A stretch of DNA of 64,000 nt from Acidobacteriaceae bacterium (GCA_003140075.1 PLIO01000214.1:1-64000), one strand, 5' to 3'. Positions 30,231-40,989 are shown, counted from the stretch's first letter. Translations and numbers: made by a program. Notes: generated by a model from the sequence alone, not told the origin.

Positions 30231-30989
30231 CTAGCTCCCACCCGTCTTGCGATAGTTCCCGATCACCGGCCGCGGGAAATAAGGTAGGGGCTGCGAGCGG
30301 ATGATGGCAGCCGGGTTGGCTTCGACCAGCGCCTCCGCAACCTCTTCGCCGCAGATTTCCGCGACGGCTTCGCGAGCGGTCGAGAGGACGGGCACGCGTT
30401 TTGCCGTGTCGTGCGCATCGGTCGCCAGCACGTGAACGGAATCGTGTTCGAGCAGCCATTGCGCGGCGCGGCGCACGCGTTCTCCCCAAAATCCAGTCAG
30501 CGCAGAGCCCGTCACCTGGATGACGCAACCCTGCTCGGCCCACTCCACCACGCGCTGCAGGTTCTCGCGCAGAATCTGATTGCGCTCGGGATGGGTGATG
30601 ACCGCCGTGATGCCGCAGTCGCCGAGCTTCGTAAAACAGTCCGTAATCTGCAGCGGGATGCTGTAATTGCTCAGCTCCACCAGCATGTAGTGCGAGCCTT
30701 CGATGGCATAGCGCGCGGGATTGGCCAGCACATCCTGCAGATTGTCGTAGGAGAGATGGAAGTCGCAGCCCAGGCTGAGCGTGAGCGCGTTGCCCACGAG
30801 TTGCTGCAGGTGTGCGACCAGTCCCTGCAGATACGGGCGGTCGTAATGGTAGCGGTCGTTGGCATGAGGCGTGGCCACCTGGTGCGTGATGCCATCGGCC
30901 GCCGCCATGCGGCACATGGCGACGGAAGTTTCCCAGGATTTCGATCCGTCGTCTACTTCCGGAAGAATGTGCGAGTGAATGTCGACCAC
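30231..30989 (-). CDS. CpsB/YwqE-type PHP-fold tyrosine-protein phosphatase
   Basis: MVDIHSHILPEVDDGSKSWETSVAMCRMAAADGITHQVATPHAN; ITHPERN; ATDAHD. Confidence 0.9.
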   Translation of the reverse strand: MVDIHSHILPEVDDGSKSWETSVAMCRMAAADGITHQVATPHANDRYHYDRPYLQGLVAHLQQLVGNALTLSLGCDFHLSYDNLQDVLANPARYAIEGSHYMLVELSNYSIPLQITDCFTKLGDCGITAVITHPERNQILRENLQRVVEWAEQGCVIQVTGSALTGFWGERVRRAAQWLLEHDSVHVLATDAHDTAKRVPVLSTAREAVAEICGEEVAEALVEANPAAIIRSQPLPYFPRPVIGNYRKTGGS

Positions 30990-31128
30990 GATTGTAGAAA
31001 CACGGGCAACCCATCGAGGTTGCGCTTGATTTGATTTAAGCAGATTCGCGGGGAAAGAGAAAGTCGGAGACTTTCACCGCAGAGCGCGCCGAGGAGCGCG
31101 GAGGAAAATCGGCCGATCACTCCTGTTC

Positions 31129-31536
31129 TCACCGGATGGTTGGAACAACCCGCGAATTGCGGATTTCGCGATCCGCGGTGATCAGCGAGAGGCCTTCGGA
31201 GAGCGCGGTGGCTCCAATGATTCGGTCTGCAGGATCCTTTGGGTAGCACCGCGGTAACAAGGACGAACGTACACATATACGCCCGCTGATCGGAAGAACG
31301 ATAAAACGGCCCTCGACATCTGTCAGGAAAGCTTCAAGGCTAGGAATGAAGTTGATTCGTTTCTTGCCGGAGAGCCAAGTAAGCTCGAGGAGCGTAATGC
31401 CGGAGATAGCCAAACCCGTGCTTTCCTGCCGGGCCTGATCAATGGCCGATCTTGCGCTCTTTGAAACCCGCGCCGGCTCGAGGCCAAGCCAGATGACAAC
31501 ATGAGTGTCCAGCAGAATCAATAGAGATCGCCCCAT
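31129..31536 (-). CDS. PIN-domain toxin (VapC-like)
   Basis: LLILLDTHVVIWL...GISGITLLELTWL...DPADRIIGATALSEGLSLITADREI. Confidence 0.88.
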   Translation of the reverse strand: MGRSLLILLDTHVVIWLGLEPARVSKSARSAIDQARQESTGLAISGITLLELTWLSGKKRINFIPSLEAFLTDVEGRFIVLPISGRICVRSSLLPRCYPKDPADRIIGATALSEGLSLITADREIRNSRVVPTIR

Positions 31537-31751
31537 TCTTCAGGGGTCAGCGCAGGGGAGACTACGTCGCCCGTAATGGTGCCTTTACCTTTAAAAAATC
31601 CGAATATATCGTCCTTTTCTTTTTCGACAGGAACAAGCTTCGCCACCGGCTTGCCGCGCTTGGTGATCAGCACAGCTTGGCGCTTGGACTGAACTTCATC
31701 CATCACCTTCAGGCAATGGACTTTGAAGGCTCCTGCCGCCATTGTTTTCAT
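31518..31751 (-). CDS. Phd/YefM-type antitoxin partner
   Basis: MKTMAAGAFKVHCLKVMDEVQSKRQAVLITKRGKPVAKLVPV; overlaps the PIN gene start by 19 bp. Confidence 0.85.
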   Translation of the reverse strand: MKTMAAGAFKVHCLKVMDEVQSKRQAVLITKRGKPVAKLVPVEKEKDDIFGFFKGKGTITGDVVSPALTPEEWGDLY

Positions 31752-31889
31752 CGGGGAATCCCTTTCGATCATGGTCATTATACTATAGTCATGAGCGTCA
31801 ACCAGCGCACCCGGTGCCGGACACGAGGAAGGATCCCGAGAGAAAAGTCACGATAACCGCGCTAGAATGCTGGCATGGAGGTGCGGCGA

Positions 31890-32722
31890 ATGAAACACCT
31901 CACCGTGCTTGCGCTGCTAAGTTTGCTGCTCGGCGAGCAGTCCTTTGGTCAGGCGAGGCCGCAGGGCCATGTCCCTCGAAGGACCAGCAGGCCGCTCAGG
32001 CTGCGGAAGCTGCTAGGGCAAAGGCTTTGAGAGTGGCGAAGACAGCCGCATTGGTGGTTCGCGCCACTACGACGGTAGCCTGTCCGGGTGGCGCTCCCGG
32101 AGATTGCATTCGCACCGACACGGACATCATTTCGCAAGTGCAGCGCCTCGTGGACGGGACCGAGGTTTGGGAATATCTCGAGAAAGTGGACGCGACCGAA
32201 GCGGACATCTTCCTCGAGTTCGAAGTCCGTAACGACTCAGGCGTGAGCTTCAACGTCAGGGAAGCCGACAGCAACAAAATCCTGTATTCGGAGTATCGCG
32301 AGGTTGTCTCCCTCGATAACGACATTAACCGCATGATTGCCCACTTCCTGCTGAGCGCACCAAAACGAACCGAGGCTGAGCAAGAGATGTTCAAAAAGAA
32401 AAGGCGGTGTGCGGCCATTACCGCTCGGTTCACATTCGCGCAAGCGTACTACCAAGAGAGGCGCAGGACGTATGATTGGAAGGTCAAGAACGGGACTGCC
32501 GCCACTCAGCAGGTTTGTGAAAAGCATTGGCTATCCAATATCTGCGCTGAGGCCGCGAACGGAGGAGGTAACTTCTATTCAGAAGCTTGGCCTCCTTCTA
32601 TCGCGGAACTCAATCGCGACCTTGCATCGGAATCCGACGAGTTGCACGAGTTGGAACAGCAGATGAAGCCTATTCAGTCCGCTGCGGAGGCGGATGCGTG
32701 CACCCTGCCCTTGCCAAGGTGA
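31890..32722 (+). pseudogene. Secreted hypothetical protein, apparently frameshifted after the signal peptide
   Basis: Signal peptide MKHLTVLALLSLLLGEQSFGQA in one frame; remaining body SKDQQAAQAAEAARAKALRVAKTAALVVRATT in another frame. Confidence 0.5.
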
Positions 32723-32764
32723 CCGTGTGCTAACGGACAGAGGGCCGACCATCAGACGAAATTC

Positions 32765-33428
32765 ATGCTGGCATATAAGTTCTTGGATTCACAGTTCGGG
32801 CTAAAGAGCCTCCGCGAAAAAGCGTCTGAAAATATCGGTTCTGCACGACCTTAACGACCCATTCGAACTCCTGCCTTACGAAATGTCAGATCGCAACCGT
32901 CGGAGAGCCTTGCGAGAGACTCGTAATGGGCTCGCCGGACGACGCGGCATACTGTGCTTCAGCGCCGATTGGAAGGATCCGGTCATCTGGGCCCATTACA
33001 GCGACAAGCACAGAGGACTATGTTTAGGTTTTGACATACCGGATGAAAAATGCAAGAGAATCGAATACGCTACGAAGCGCTTAAAGCTTCCCGCTAAGCC
33101 AAACCTGGTCGATGCTGAAGTGCTGCTTTTTACCAAATATATAAACTGGGCGTACGAGCAAGAGATTCGCGTTTGGGCGGCCCTAAACACGGAGGAAAAC
33201 GGACTCTACTTCTCTTATTTTGGGAACAAGCTGCAATTAGTTAGAGTCATCGCAGGGGCAAGCTGCTCTCTGTCTGAACGCGAGATTATGGGTGCCTTGG
33301 AGCCGCAGGCAGGTGTTTCCGTGATCAAGGCACGAGCAGGATTCAAAGAGTTTGAGATCGTAAAGGACAAGCGAGGATTCCCCAAGGCACGAGGCGACGT
33401 GCTGGGCGCCCTACCCCTCGTTTCCTGA
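32765..33428 (+). pseudogene. DUF2971-family protein gene with frameshift at an A5 run
   Basis: MLAYKFLDSQFGLKSLRE in frame 1, then KRLKISVLHDLNDPFELLPYEMSD...GILCFSADWKDPVIWAHYSDKHRGLCLGFDI in the shifted frame. Confidence 0.75.
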
Positions 33429-33494
33429 AGGGTGAGATTCCACTGCCCTGTCTAGCTCGGCTTTCTCCAAGTCGGAAATCGCAGCATCGAAAAT

Positions 33495-33715
33495 CCACAG
33501 CCCCGATGTGACATCTGACCTTGCCCCCGGATCCTGAATCGCGCGATCATGGTCGAGGCCGTGACGGTTGGGTGAACCCACACCGCCGCGCCGCTAAGTC
33601 CTTTGTTTCACGTATTTTGACCCCAAGTCCTTTGAAAGACGTATTTTGCGGGGAATTTACCGCTAACTTGGTGATTCCAATAGGGAGGGGGGTAAGGGGG
33701 GTATACCCGTTTTTA
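33495..33715. repeat. Composite non-coding element, copy 2 (opposite orientation to copy 1)
   Basis: TGTGACATCTGACCTTGCCCCC ... GCCGCTAAGTCCTTTGTTTCACGTATTTTGACCCCAAGTCCTTTGAAAGACGTATTTTGC ... GATTCCAATAGGGAGGGGGGTAAGGGGGGTATACCC. Confidence 0.8.
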
Positions 33716-33937
33716 CAAATCAGAGTCACAAAACGACCCGGTAAATGGTCGCCCAACCGAAGCCCACGAAGAATAATTTGGAGGTGAAATCCGCAGCCCA
33801 GAATCATCCGCACAAAACGACGAGCCAACGCACTCGGTAGACTGAAGCCAGGAGCGAGTAGCCGGAAGCCGAACTCCTTGCCGCACCTGCAATGCCCGCT
33901 GTAGCATCAATATTCAGGCATTCATAAAGGAGCACTC

Positions 33938-35473
33938 ATGGCAACCGACACTCTCGCGTCCCCGGCTACTCTCAGCCACACCCCGACCAAGGTCCTCAAG
34001 AACTTCATCGACGGCGAGTGGGTGGAGTCCTCGACGGGCGAAACTTTCGAAAACCGCAATCCCGCCGACACCCGCGATATAGTCGGCATCTTCCAGAAAT
34101 CGGCCAAGGCCGATGTTGACGCCGCCGTGGACGCGGCCAAGCGCGCCTTCGCCAAGTGGCGGCTGGTGCCCGCGCCGCGGCGCGCTGAGATTGTGTTCCG
34201 TGCCGCCGAGATTCTTATCGAGCGCAAGGAAGATTACGCCCGCGAGATGACTCGCGAGATGGGCAAGGTGCTGGCCGAAGCTCGCGGCGACGTGCAGGAG
34301 GCGATCGACGCCGCGTATTACAACGCCGGGGAAGGCCGCCGCCTTTTCGGCCCCACGGTTCCCTCCGAAATGCCGAACAAGTTTGCCATGGCTGTGCGCC
34401 AGCCGATCGGCGTCTGCGGCATGATTACGCCGTGGAATTTTCCCATGGCGATTTCGTCGTGGAAGTTGCTGCCCGCCATCGTCTGCGGCAACACTTGTGT
34501 CATCAAGCCCGCGCAGGATACTCCGCTCTCCACGTTTAACCTGGTCCGCGCCCTCGCCGATGCCGGCCTGCCGAAAGGCGTGATCAACATCGTCGCCGGT
34601 TTCGGCGCTGACGTGGGCACGCCGATCGCCGAGCACGCCGATGTGCGCGCTGTCTCGTTGACCGGATCATCGGCGGTGGGACGCATCATTGGCGGCATCG
34701 CGGCCAAGAGCTTTAAACACTGCTCGCTCGAACTCGGCGGAAAGAATCCCATGATCGTGCTCGACGACGCGAATCTTGATCTTGCGATCGAAGGCGGCCT
34801 CTGGGGCGGATTCGGCACCACCGGCCAGCGCTGCACTGCGACCAGCCGCATTATCGTGCAGAAAGGTGTGTACCGCGAGTTTGTCGAAAGATATGTGGCG
34901 CGCGCGAAGAAGCTGAAAGTTGGCAATGGCCTCGATGAAACGGTGGAGATGGGACCGGCGATCAACGAAAAGCAACTGCAGACTGACCTCAGCTATGTTG
35001 AGATCGGCAAGAACGAAGGTGCGAAGCTGATGTGCGGCGGCAATCGCCTGGATCAGGGCGACTACCAATATGGCTGGTTCATGGAGCCGACCGTGTTTAC
35101 CGACGTTGACCCAAAGATGCGCATCGCGCAGGAGGAAATCTTCGGCCCCGTCGTGTCGATCATCGCTTGCGAAGATCTGGAAGACGCCATCGAGATCGCC
35201 AACGGCATCGAGTACGGACTGTCGTCCGCGCTCTACACCAAAGATGTGAACAAGGCCTTCGCCGCCATTCGCGACCTCTACGCCGGAATTACCTACATCA
35301 ATGCGCCGACTATCGGAGCAGAAGTGCATCTGCCCTTCGGCGGCACCAAAGCCACCGGCAACGGCCACCGCGAAGGCGGCATCGGCGCGATTGATTTCTA
35401 TACGGAGTGGAAGTCGGTGTACGTGGATTACTCGGACAAGCTGCAGAAGGCGCAGATCGATAGGGCGGAGTAG
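33938..35473 (+). CDS. Aldehyde dehydrogenase family protein
   Basis: [48 protein letters not shown] motifs. Confidence 0.95.
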   Translation: MATDTLASPATLSHTPTKVLKNFIDGEWVESSTGETFENRNPADTRDIVGIFQKSAKADVDAAVDAAKRAFAKWRLVPAPRRAEIVFRAAEILIERKEDYAREMTREMGKVLAEARGDVQEAIDAAYYNAGEGRRLFGPTVPSEMPNKFAMAVRQPIGVCGMITPWNFPMAISSWKLLPAIVCGNTCVIKPAQDTPLSTFNLVRALADAGLPKGVINIVAGFGADVGTPIAEHADVRAVSLTGSSAVGRIIGGIAAKSFKHCSLELGGKNPMIVLDDANLDLAIEGGLWGGFGTTGQRCTATSRIIVQKGVYREFVERYVARAKKLKVGNGLDETVEMGPAINEKQLQTDLSYVEIGKNEGAKLMCGGNRLDQGDYQYGWFMEPTVFTDVDPKMRIAQEEIFGPVVSIIACEDLEDAIEIANGIEYGLSSALYTKDVNKAFAAIRDLYAGITYINAPTIGAEVHLPFGGTKATGNGHREGGIGAIDFYTEWKSVYVDYSDKLQKAQIDRAE

Positions 35474-35491
35474 CCGGGGAAGGTTGTGCGG

Positions 35492-36103
35492 CTAAGGGTT
35501 TGGAATGTCAAAGCGCAATAAATTTGACGTTACGGTACCCTGCCAGTAGGGCATGAGCGCGATTCCCGGCAGGTCGAGGTTGGCTCCTTGCTGGCTGACT
35601 CCCTTGCCAGTGAACTGGGCTTCAAGGGCATAGCTGCCGGGTTTCGGCTTGTAATCAAACTCTGCGGACGCGACCGCCCAGTATCGATCCAAATTCACGG
35701 GGATAGAAAAGACGGCACCGACGGGAAGCGGCACAACTAACGGGTCCACTCGGCCGGAAATGAACGAAGGGTCGCGGAGGTCAAGCCGCCGGGATTTTCC
35801 TTGCGCATCCGTGAGGGTCAAGATAATGGCGTTCGGATATTGCCGCTTCCCGTTGGCGAGCATGACGCCCAAATTCAGGACCAGGTCATTTTCACCCATG
35901 TTCCGCAGCTCGATTCTGAAGTCTGGAGTTTTGGAGCGCACACCGACCGCCCGGTCGAGATTGATCGTCATTCGCAACCCGCTGACCGCCTGGCCTCCCG
36001 CTTGCGGGATTGGGCTTGGTGCGGCCGACAATCCTCCGAGCAACAGTGAGCTCGTCAGCAAGCCACCCCGGAGGATCTTGCGAGTTCTCTTTGGAAGCAT
36101 CAT
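35492..36103 (-). CDS. Secreted hypothetical protein
   Basis: Signal peptide; no family recognised. Confidence 0.6.
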   Translation of the reverse strand: MMLPKRTRKILRGGLLTSSLLLGGLSAAPSPIPQAGGQAVSGLRMTINLDRAVGVRSKTPDFRIELRNMGENDLVLNLGVMLANGKRQYPNAIILTLTDAQGKSRRLDLRDPSFISGRVDPLVVPLPVGAVFSIPVNLDRYWAVASAEFDYKPKPGSYALEAQFTGKGVSQQGANLDLPGIALMPYWQGTVTSNLLRFDIPNP

Positions 36104-36273
36104 CGGAAGGCCTCCCTCGCCATCGACGACGAATCAGAGTTGAAACGTACAGAAGTATACGCCGGGCTTTCTACTGATTCGTCTAACGCGTACCCCCCGC
36201 TAGAGACTATCCTCCGCTTGTTAGCCGAACCCATTGCGTTGTAAAGTAACGAACGCAGTCGGGAGATGACCAA

Positions 36274-37935
36274 ATGAAAGAGAACTTGCAGCGACTCGCC
36301 GCGGTACTGTGCGCGTCCATCCTTTGCTTCCTAGCAACCACGGTGCAGGCCGAGCAACGGCCCGCCATGACGAGCCATGTTCCCGAGGCAGTCGCCAGCG
36401 GAGTGGCGCCCTTGGTTGGCCACCTTTCCGGCACGCAGCGTCTGAGCCTGGCAATTTCTTTGCCGCTGCGGAATGAGGCCGTGCTCGAAGATCTGTTGCA
36501 GAAGCTCTACGATCCGCAAAATCCGAATTACCATGTCTACCTCAGCGTGGCTGAATTCACGGCGAGATTTGGTCCCACCGAGGCCGACTATGCGGACATG
36601 CGAAGTTTCGCCGAAGCCAACGGACTTGCCGTGATCGATACGGCCGCCAATCGCATGGTCGTGGATGTCGAAGGTCCGGCGGCAAACATTGAGAGCGCGT
36701 TCCACGTGACCCTCGGCGTCTATCAGCATCCCACCGAGAGCCGGACGTTCTATGCGCCGGACCGCGAGCCGACGGTCGATCTGGATGTGCCGGTGTTGCA
36801 CGTTTCCGGCCTGGATAACTTCACTCTGCCGCATGCCAAGAACATCCGGTCCTCTCAGCAACTCAGCCAAGACGCGGAAGCTGGCAAAACCACGGGCTCC
36901 GGTCCGGGAGGCCAGTTTGTCGGCAGCGACCTGCGGGCGGCGTACTACGGTTCCGGCTCGCTTACCGGCAACGGGCAATCGGTGGGATTGTTTGAGCTTG
37001 GCGGATACGACCTCAGTGACGTTCAGAGTTACTTCGAGAAACTGAAGCAGCCATTCCACGTTCCGGTGAAGGGAGTGTCGCTGAATGGAGCAGCCTTGGG
37101 CTGTCGTATTCCCAAATGCGATGACAGCGAACAGGTGCTGGACATCGAGATGGCGATCTCGATGGCTCCGGGGCTAAGTCAAGTTGTTGTGTACGTTGGT
37201 AAACTCGACGTTCCTATTTTCAACCAGATGGCGGCCGACAATACGTCGAAGCAACTGAGCTGTTCCTGGGGATGGGGTGATGACGAGAGCAGCCTGGACC
37301 CGATCTTCAAGGAAATGGAGGCGCAGGGCCAGAGCCTGTTCGTAGCGACGGGCGACTATGGCTCTGCCAGCCCCGCAGGTTACGTTTGGCCGGCGGACGA
37401 TCCTTACGTTACCGCGGTTGGTGGCACCGACTTGGTCACTAACGGTCCGGGGGGCTCGTGGAAATCGGAAACGGGCTGGACCGGCAGCGCGGGCATGCCC
37501 TCCAAGAATAAGATTCCGATTCCGACCTATCAGAAGCTGCCGGGCGTGGTGAACTCGACCAACGCGGCATCGCGGGGTTTGCGCAACATCCCGGACGTGG
37601 CCGCAGAAGCGAATACGAACCAGTGGAGTTGCTTCGACCAGGGATGCTTCGGGGGCAATGGTGGAACCAGTTACGCCGCGCCGCAATGGGCGGGGTTGAC
37701 CGCATTGGCGAATCAACAGGCGGTGCAAGGCGGGGGAACGACGCTGGGGTTCCTCAACCCGGCGCTGTATTTGATTGGCACGGGATCGAGCTATGACAGC
37801 GACTTCCACGACATCACGATCGGCAACAACGGCAAATTTAACGACGTCGTCGGCTACGACCTGGTAACCGGGTGGGGCAGTCCCCAGGGGCCGAACCTGA
37901 TCGATGCGCTGGTGGCGGCTGGCAAGAGCGAGTAA
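36274..37935 (+). CDS. S53-family (sedolisin/pro-kumamolisin) peptidase
   Basis: Pro-domain LYDPQNPNYHVYLSVAEFTARFGPTEADY; catalytic GGTSYAAPQWAG. Confidence 0.92.
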   Translation: MKENLQRLAAVLCASILCFLATTVQAEQRPAMTSHVPEAVASGVAPLVGHLSGTQRLSLAISLPLRNEAVLEDLLQKLYDPQNPNYHVYLSVAEFTARFGPTEADYADMRSFAEANGLAVIDTAANRMVVDVEGPAANIESAFHVTLGVYQHPTESRTFYAPDREPTVDLDVPVLHVSGLDNFTLPHAKNIRSSQQLSQDAEAGKTTGSGPGGQFVGSDLRAAYYGSGSLTGNGQSVGLFELGGYDLSDVQSYFEKLKQPFHVPVKGVSLNGAALGCRIPKCDDSEQVLDIEMAISMAPGLSQVVVYVGKLDVPIFNQMAADNTSKQLSCSWGWGDDESSLDPIFKEMEAQGQSLFVATGDYGSASPAGYVWPADDPYVTAVGGTDLVTNGPGGSWKSETGWTGSAGMPSKNKIPIPTYQKLPGVVNSTNAASRGLRNIPDVAAEANTNQWSCFDQGCFGGNGGTSYAAPQWAGLTALANQQAVQGGGTTLGFLNPALYLIGTGSSYDSDFHDITIGNNGKFNDVVGYDLVTGWGSPQGPNLIDALVAAGKSE

Positions 37936-37964
37936 AGGGCTCGCGGGTGCTGCGTTCGAGTGGC

Positions 37965-38041
37965 AACTCAGAAGTCAGAAGTCAAAATGCAGAAGTGAGA
38001 GCGCTCTTACTTCTGCATTTTTATTTCTGACTTCTGAATTT
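37965..38041. repeat. Long near-perfect hairpin built of CAGAAGT heptamers
   Basis: CAGAAGTCAGAAGTCAAAATGCAGAAGTGAGAGCGCTCTTACTTCTGCATTTTTATTTCTGACTTCTG. Confidence 0.88.
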
Positions 38042-38110
38042 CGTCAGTCGTCTGCGATTTGCTTTTGACTTTGTTTCCCGTCAGAATGCAACGAGGATCG
38101 AGTCCTGAAA

Positions 38111-39331
38111 ATGCCCATCACCCAAACCCGCGAAATCTTTGCCGCCAAGCGTCTCGATAATGTCCGGTATGCCATTCGCGATCTGGCTTGCGTGGCCGAC
38201 GAAGTTATTCAACAGGGACACAAAGTTCTGCCGCTGAACGTTGGCGACCCGCTGAACTTCGACTTTCAGACTCCGGCGCACATTATTGAAGCGGTCTACA
38301 AAGCCATGCGCGACGGCAAGAACGGCTATGCGCCGTCGCCGGGGATTCCGGAGGCGCTGAAGGCGATTCGCGGCGAGGCCGTGCGCAAGGGCATCACTAC
38401 GGTGCGCGATGTGTTTGTTACTTCCGGGGTGAGTGAGACCGTGGATCTTTGTATCTCGGCGCTGGTGAATCCGGGCGAAGATATTCTTACGCCGAAGCCG
38501 GATTATCCGCTGTACTCGGCTGTGCTGTGCAAGCTGGGCATTGCGCTGAACGCTTACGACCTGAACGAAGACGATGCGTGGCAGCCGGAACTGGCCGACA
38601 TCGAACGCAAGCTTACGCCGGGCACGCGCGGCATTGTGCTGATCAATCCCAATAATCCGACGGGCGCGCTGTGCTCGCGGCAGATGCTGGAGCAGGTTGC
38701 GGAGATTGCGCGGCGGCATAATCTGGTTGTCTTCTCGGATGAGATCTACGACAAGTTGATTCTGGATGGAACGCCGCACATTGCATTCGCCGCGGTTGCG
38801 CCCGATGTGCCTTGCATCACTTTTGGCGGCATGTCGAAGAACTACCTGGTTCCGGGATGGCGCATTGGCTGGGGCATTGTCTCGGGCGATGCGGCGGCGG
38901 TGACGCCTTATACGGAAGGCATTCACCGGCTGCTGCGGGCGCGGTTGTGCGCCAATCATCCGGAGCAATATGCGATTAAGCCGGCGCTCGAAGGTCCGCA
39001 GGATCATCTGGTGGAAGTGCAGCGCAAGCTGCGCTCGCGGCGCGACCTTACGCAGAAGTGGTGCGAAGCGACGCCGCGCGTGAGTTGTGTTGCGCCGCGC
39101 GGCGCGTTCTACGCTTTCCCGCGCATTGATATTCCCGAGAGTGATGAAGTCTTCGTGAAGGAACTCATCCGGCAGAAGCATGTGATGGTTGTGCATGGTT
39201 CCGGCTTTGGCCAGAAGCCTGGGACGCAGCATTTCCGGATTGTGTTTTTGCCGGAGGAAGGGACTTTGACTAAGGCTTATGCTTCGATTGGGGAGTTTAT
39301 TGCCGAGCGCTACGGGGCTTTTGGCTCTTAG
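38111..39331 (+). CDS. Pyridoxal-phosphate-dependent aminotransferase class I/II
   Basis: NPNNPTGALCS, SDEIYDKL, GGMSKNYLVPGWRIGW motifs. Confidence 0.93.
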   Translation: MPITQTREIFAAKRLDNVRYAIRDLACVADEVIQQGHKVLPLNVGDPLNFDFQTPAHIIEAVYKAMRDGKNGYAPSPGIPEALKAIRGEAVRKGITTVRDVFVTSGVSETVDLCISALVNPGEDILTPKPDYPLYSAVLCKLGIALNAYDLNEDDAWQPELADIERKLTPGTRGIVLINPNNPTGALCSRQMLEQVAEIARRHNLVVFSDEIYDKLILDGTPHIAFAAVAPDVPCITFGGMSKNYLVPGWRIGWGIVSGDAAAVTPYTEGIHRLLRARLCANHPEQYAIKPALEGPQDHLVEVQRKLRSRRDLTQKWCEATPRVSCVAPRGAFYAFPRIDIPESDEVFVKELIRQKHVMVVHGSGFGQKPGTQHFRIVFLPEEGTLTKAYASIGEFIAERYGAFGS

Positions 39332-39370
39332 CTCTTGGCTCTTGGCTTGAGGCTCCTCGCTCATTGCTTC
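39318..39370. repeat. Heptamer array (TTGGCTC/TTAGCTC) overlapping the aminotransferase stop codon
   Basis: TTTTGGCTCTTAGCTCTTGGCTCTTGGCTTGAGGCTCCTCGCTC. Confidence 0.78.
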
Positions 39371-39474
39371 AAACCTGCCTGCTTTGCCTTGTGGATTTTG
39401 CCTGCAAATATTCTTGCCGCTCTCCGGTTGACACGGCGGCTGGTGGCCTCGCTGTGCGGTGCCGATTGGTGAAA

Positions 39475-39710
39475 AATTAGGGGGTACCCCCCACCCCATT
39501 TTCCCCTGAAAGTCTTGCTGGGCGCGGGGTTCACCAAGCGAGTGTCTGCAAAATACGTCTTTCAAAGGAGTTAGAGGTAAAATACGGCGAACAAAGGACT
39601 TACCTCTCGTTTGCGTCCGGCTCGATTGACCGCCTCCGCCTTGACTATGATGGGCCGATTTGGGAGGGAGGGCAAGGTTAGATGTCACAGGAGGGGTGTG
39701 GATTTCGGCT
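39475..39710. repeat. Composite non-coding element, copy 3
   Basis: GGGGGTACCCCCC ... TCTGCAAAATACGTCTTTCAAAGGAGTTAGAGGTAAAATACGGCGAACAAAGGACTTA ... GGGCAAGGTTAGATGTCACA. Confidence 0.8.
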
Positions 39711-39807
39711 TCTTAGACACCTTCGTGCATCATTAGGCTAGGATCATTAGTTCTCATTGGGGATGCGAAGGGTCCGAGGGAGCGGATGAGATTGGGGGCA
39801 ATGCGTC

Positions 39808-40398
39808 GTGGAAATCGCAGGAGGAATCGTCGAATCCGTCAGGCGGTATGTGTCCGACGACGATTGTTACGCCATCTTGGAAGCCGAACGTTGGCCTAAG
39901 GCGTTAAGCTGCATACACTGTGGGAGCAACGATGTTCGGAGGTTCAATATAAAGGGCGGCGGTGTAGCCCGTCGGACTCGGTTTCAATGCAACGGTTGTC
40001 GCTATCAGTTCTCCTCGACGACCGGCACGATCTTTCATCATTCGCGTGTATCGTTATTGAAGTGGTTCGTTGCGATCGCCTTGCTCAACCACAATCCGAG
40101 GCTGAGTGCTGTCAGGCTGCAGAAGAACCTTCAAATTACCTACAAGTCCGCCTGGCGACTACGACGGGAAGCGTACGCTGATTTACTCGGGCTCGATTAT
40201 TTCGGGGATGAAAAAAATGAGGCTGACGAATTTGGAAGCCCCACCACCAAGGCCCTTGAAAAGCGACCGCCGCGAATGGGGAGAAAAATCGTCCTTGCTT
40301 CGATGATTCTGAGATTCACTCAGAGGATTCCGGATCCTCTTCGAAAAGAGCTTGTGGGCTTGGCTGCCTTGCAAAAACCTGAGAAGCTCGGCTTGTAG
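39808..40398 (+). CDS. IS1595-type transposase N-terminal half (zinc ribbon + HTH), catalytic domain absent
   Basis: CIHCGSNDVRRFN...RFQCNGCRYQFSSTTGTIFHHSRVSLLKWFVAIALL...KNLQITYKSAWRLRREAYADLL. Confidence 0.7.
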   Translation: MEIAGGIVESVRRYVSDDDCYAILEAERWPKALSCIHCGSNDVRRFNIKGGGVARRTRFQCNGCRYQFSSTTGTIFHHSRVSLLKWFVAIALLNHNPRLSAVRLQKNLQITYKSAWRLRREAYADLLGLDYFGDEKNEADEFGSPTTKALEKRPPRMGRKIVLASMILRFTQRIPDPLRKELVGLAALQKPEKLGL

Positions 40399-40400
40399 GT

Positions 40401-40763
40401 CTACTGTTCCTGCCGCCTTTTCATGCAACAGTTCTTAAGGGTTTTGCCTGATCCGCAGAAACAGAGTTCCGTTTCGATCAGCCGAGAGTCTCTTAGAACT
40501 GCAACTAATCTGCGTGCGGTTATATGGATAACCACAATTTGCGAACATGCACATCGGAACGTACGTGTCGCTTCGACGGATAACAACTCGAGATATTCGA
40601 ATATATGACCGATCAGGTAAGTGAGTCCAGCCAAAATTACAGACCAGTTGAGTATTGTAGTAAGGAGAACGTCCTCGCGTCCGCGCTCGATCAAGTGAGC
40701 CCCGAGATCCAATAGCAGTGTTACCAGGAAGAGGCCACCAGGTTGAAGGAATCGCTTCGTCAC
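40401..40763 (-). CDS. Small membrane-associated protein with C-terminal SEC-C-like metal-binding motif
   Basis: Hydrophobic N-terminal segments; C-terminal ELCFCGSGKTLKNCCMKR. Confidence 0.6.
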   Translation of the reverse strand: MTKRFLQPGGLFLVTLLLDLGAHLIERGREDVLLTTILNWSVILAGLTYLIGHIFEYLELLSVEATRTFRCACSQIVVIHITARRLVAVLRDSRLIETELCFCGSGKTLKNCCMKRRQEQ

Positions 40764-40989
40764 GCGCGGTCCCCCCTTTTATGGCGGCATGGCTCGCATC
40801 GCGAGGGGCCTAGTCTCGTCGATTTCGTTGATTTCGCTATGCCGACATTAGATAAGATGCTATTTGGCTGCAATGGTTCGCTCTCGCGACGGGGACTTAT
40901 AGGCATCCCATTGATAAAAGTCAAGTTATATATTTTAGCCTTCCCTAGGGATCCTTCTGATTATCCCCTTAAAACAGCAAGATAGGGTC

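Noticed and set aside
38081-39688. 535-aa minus-strand ORF opposite the aminotransferase
   Set aside because: Antisense of a clear PLP enzyme, and it extends through repeat DNA.
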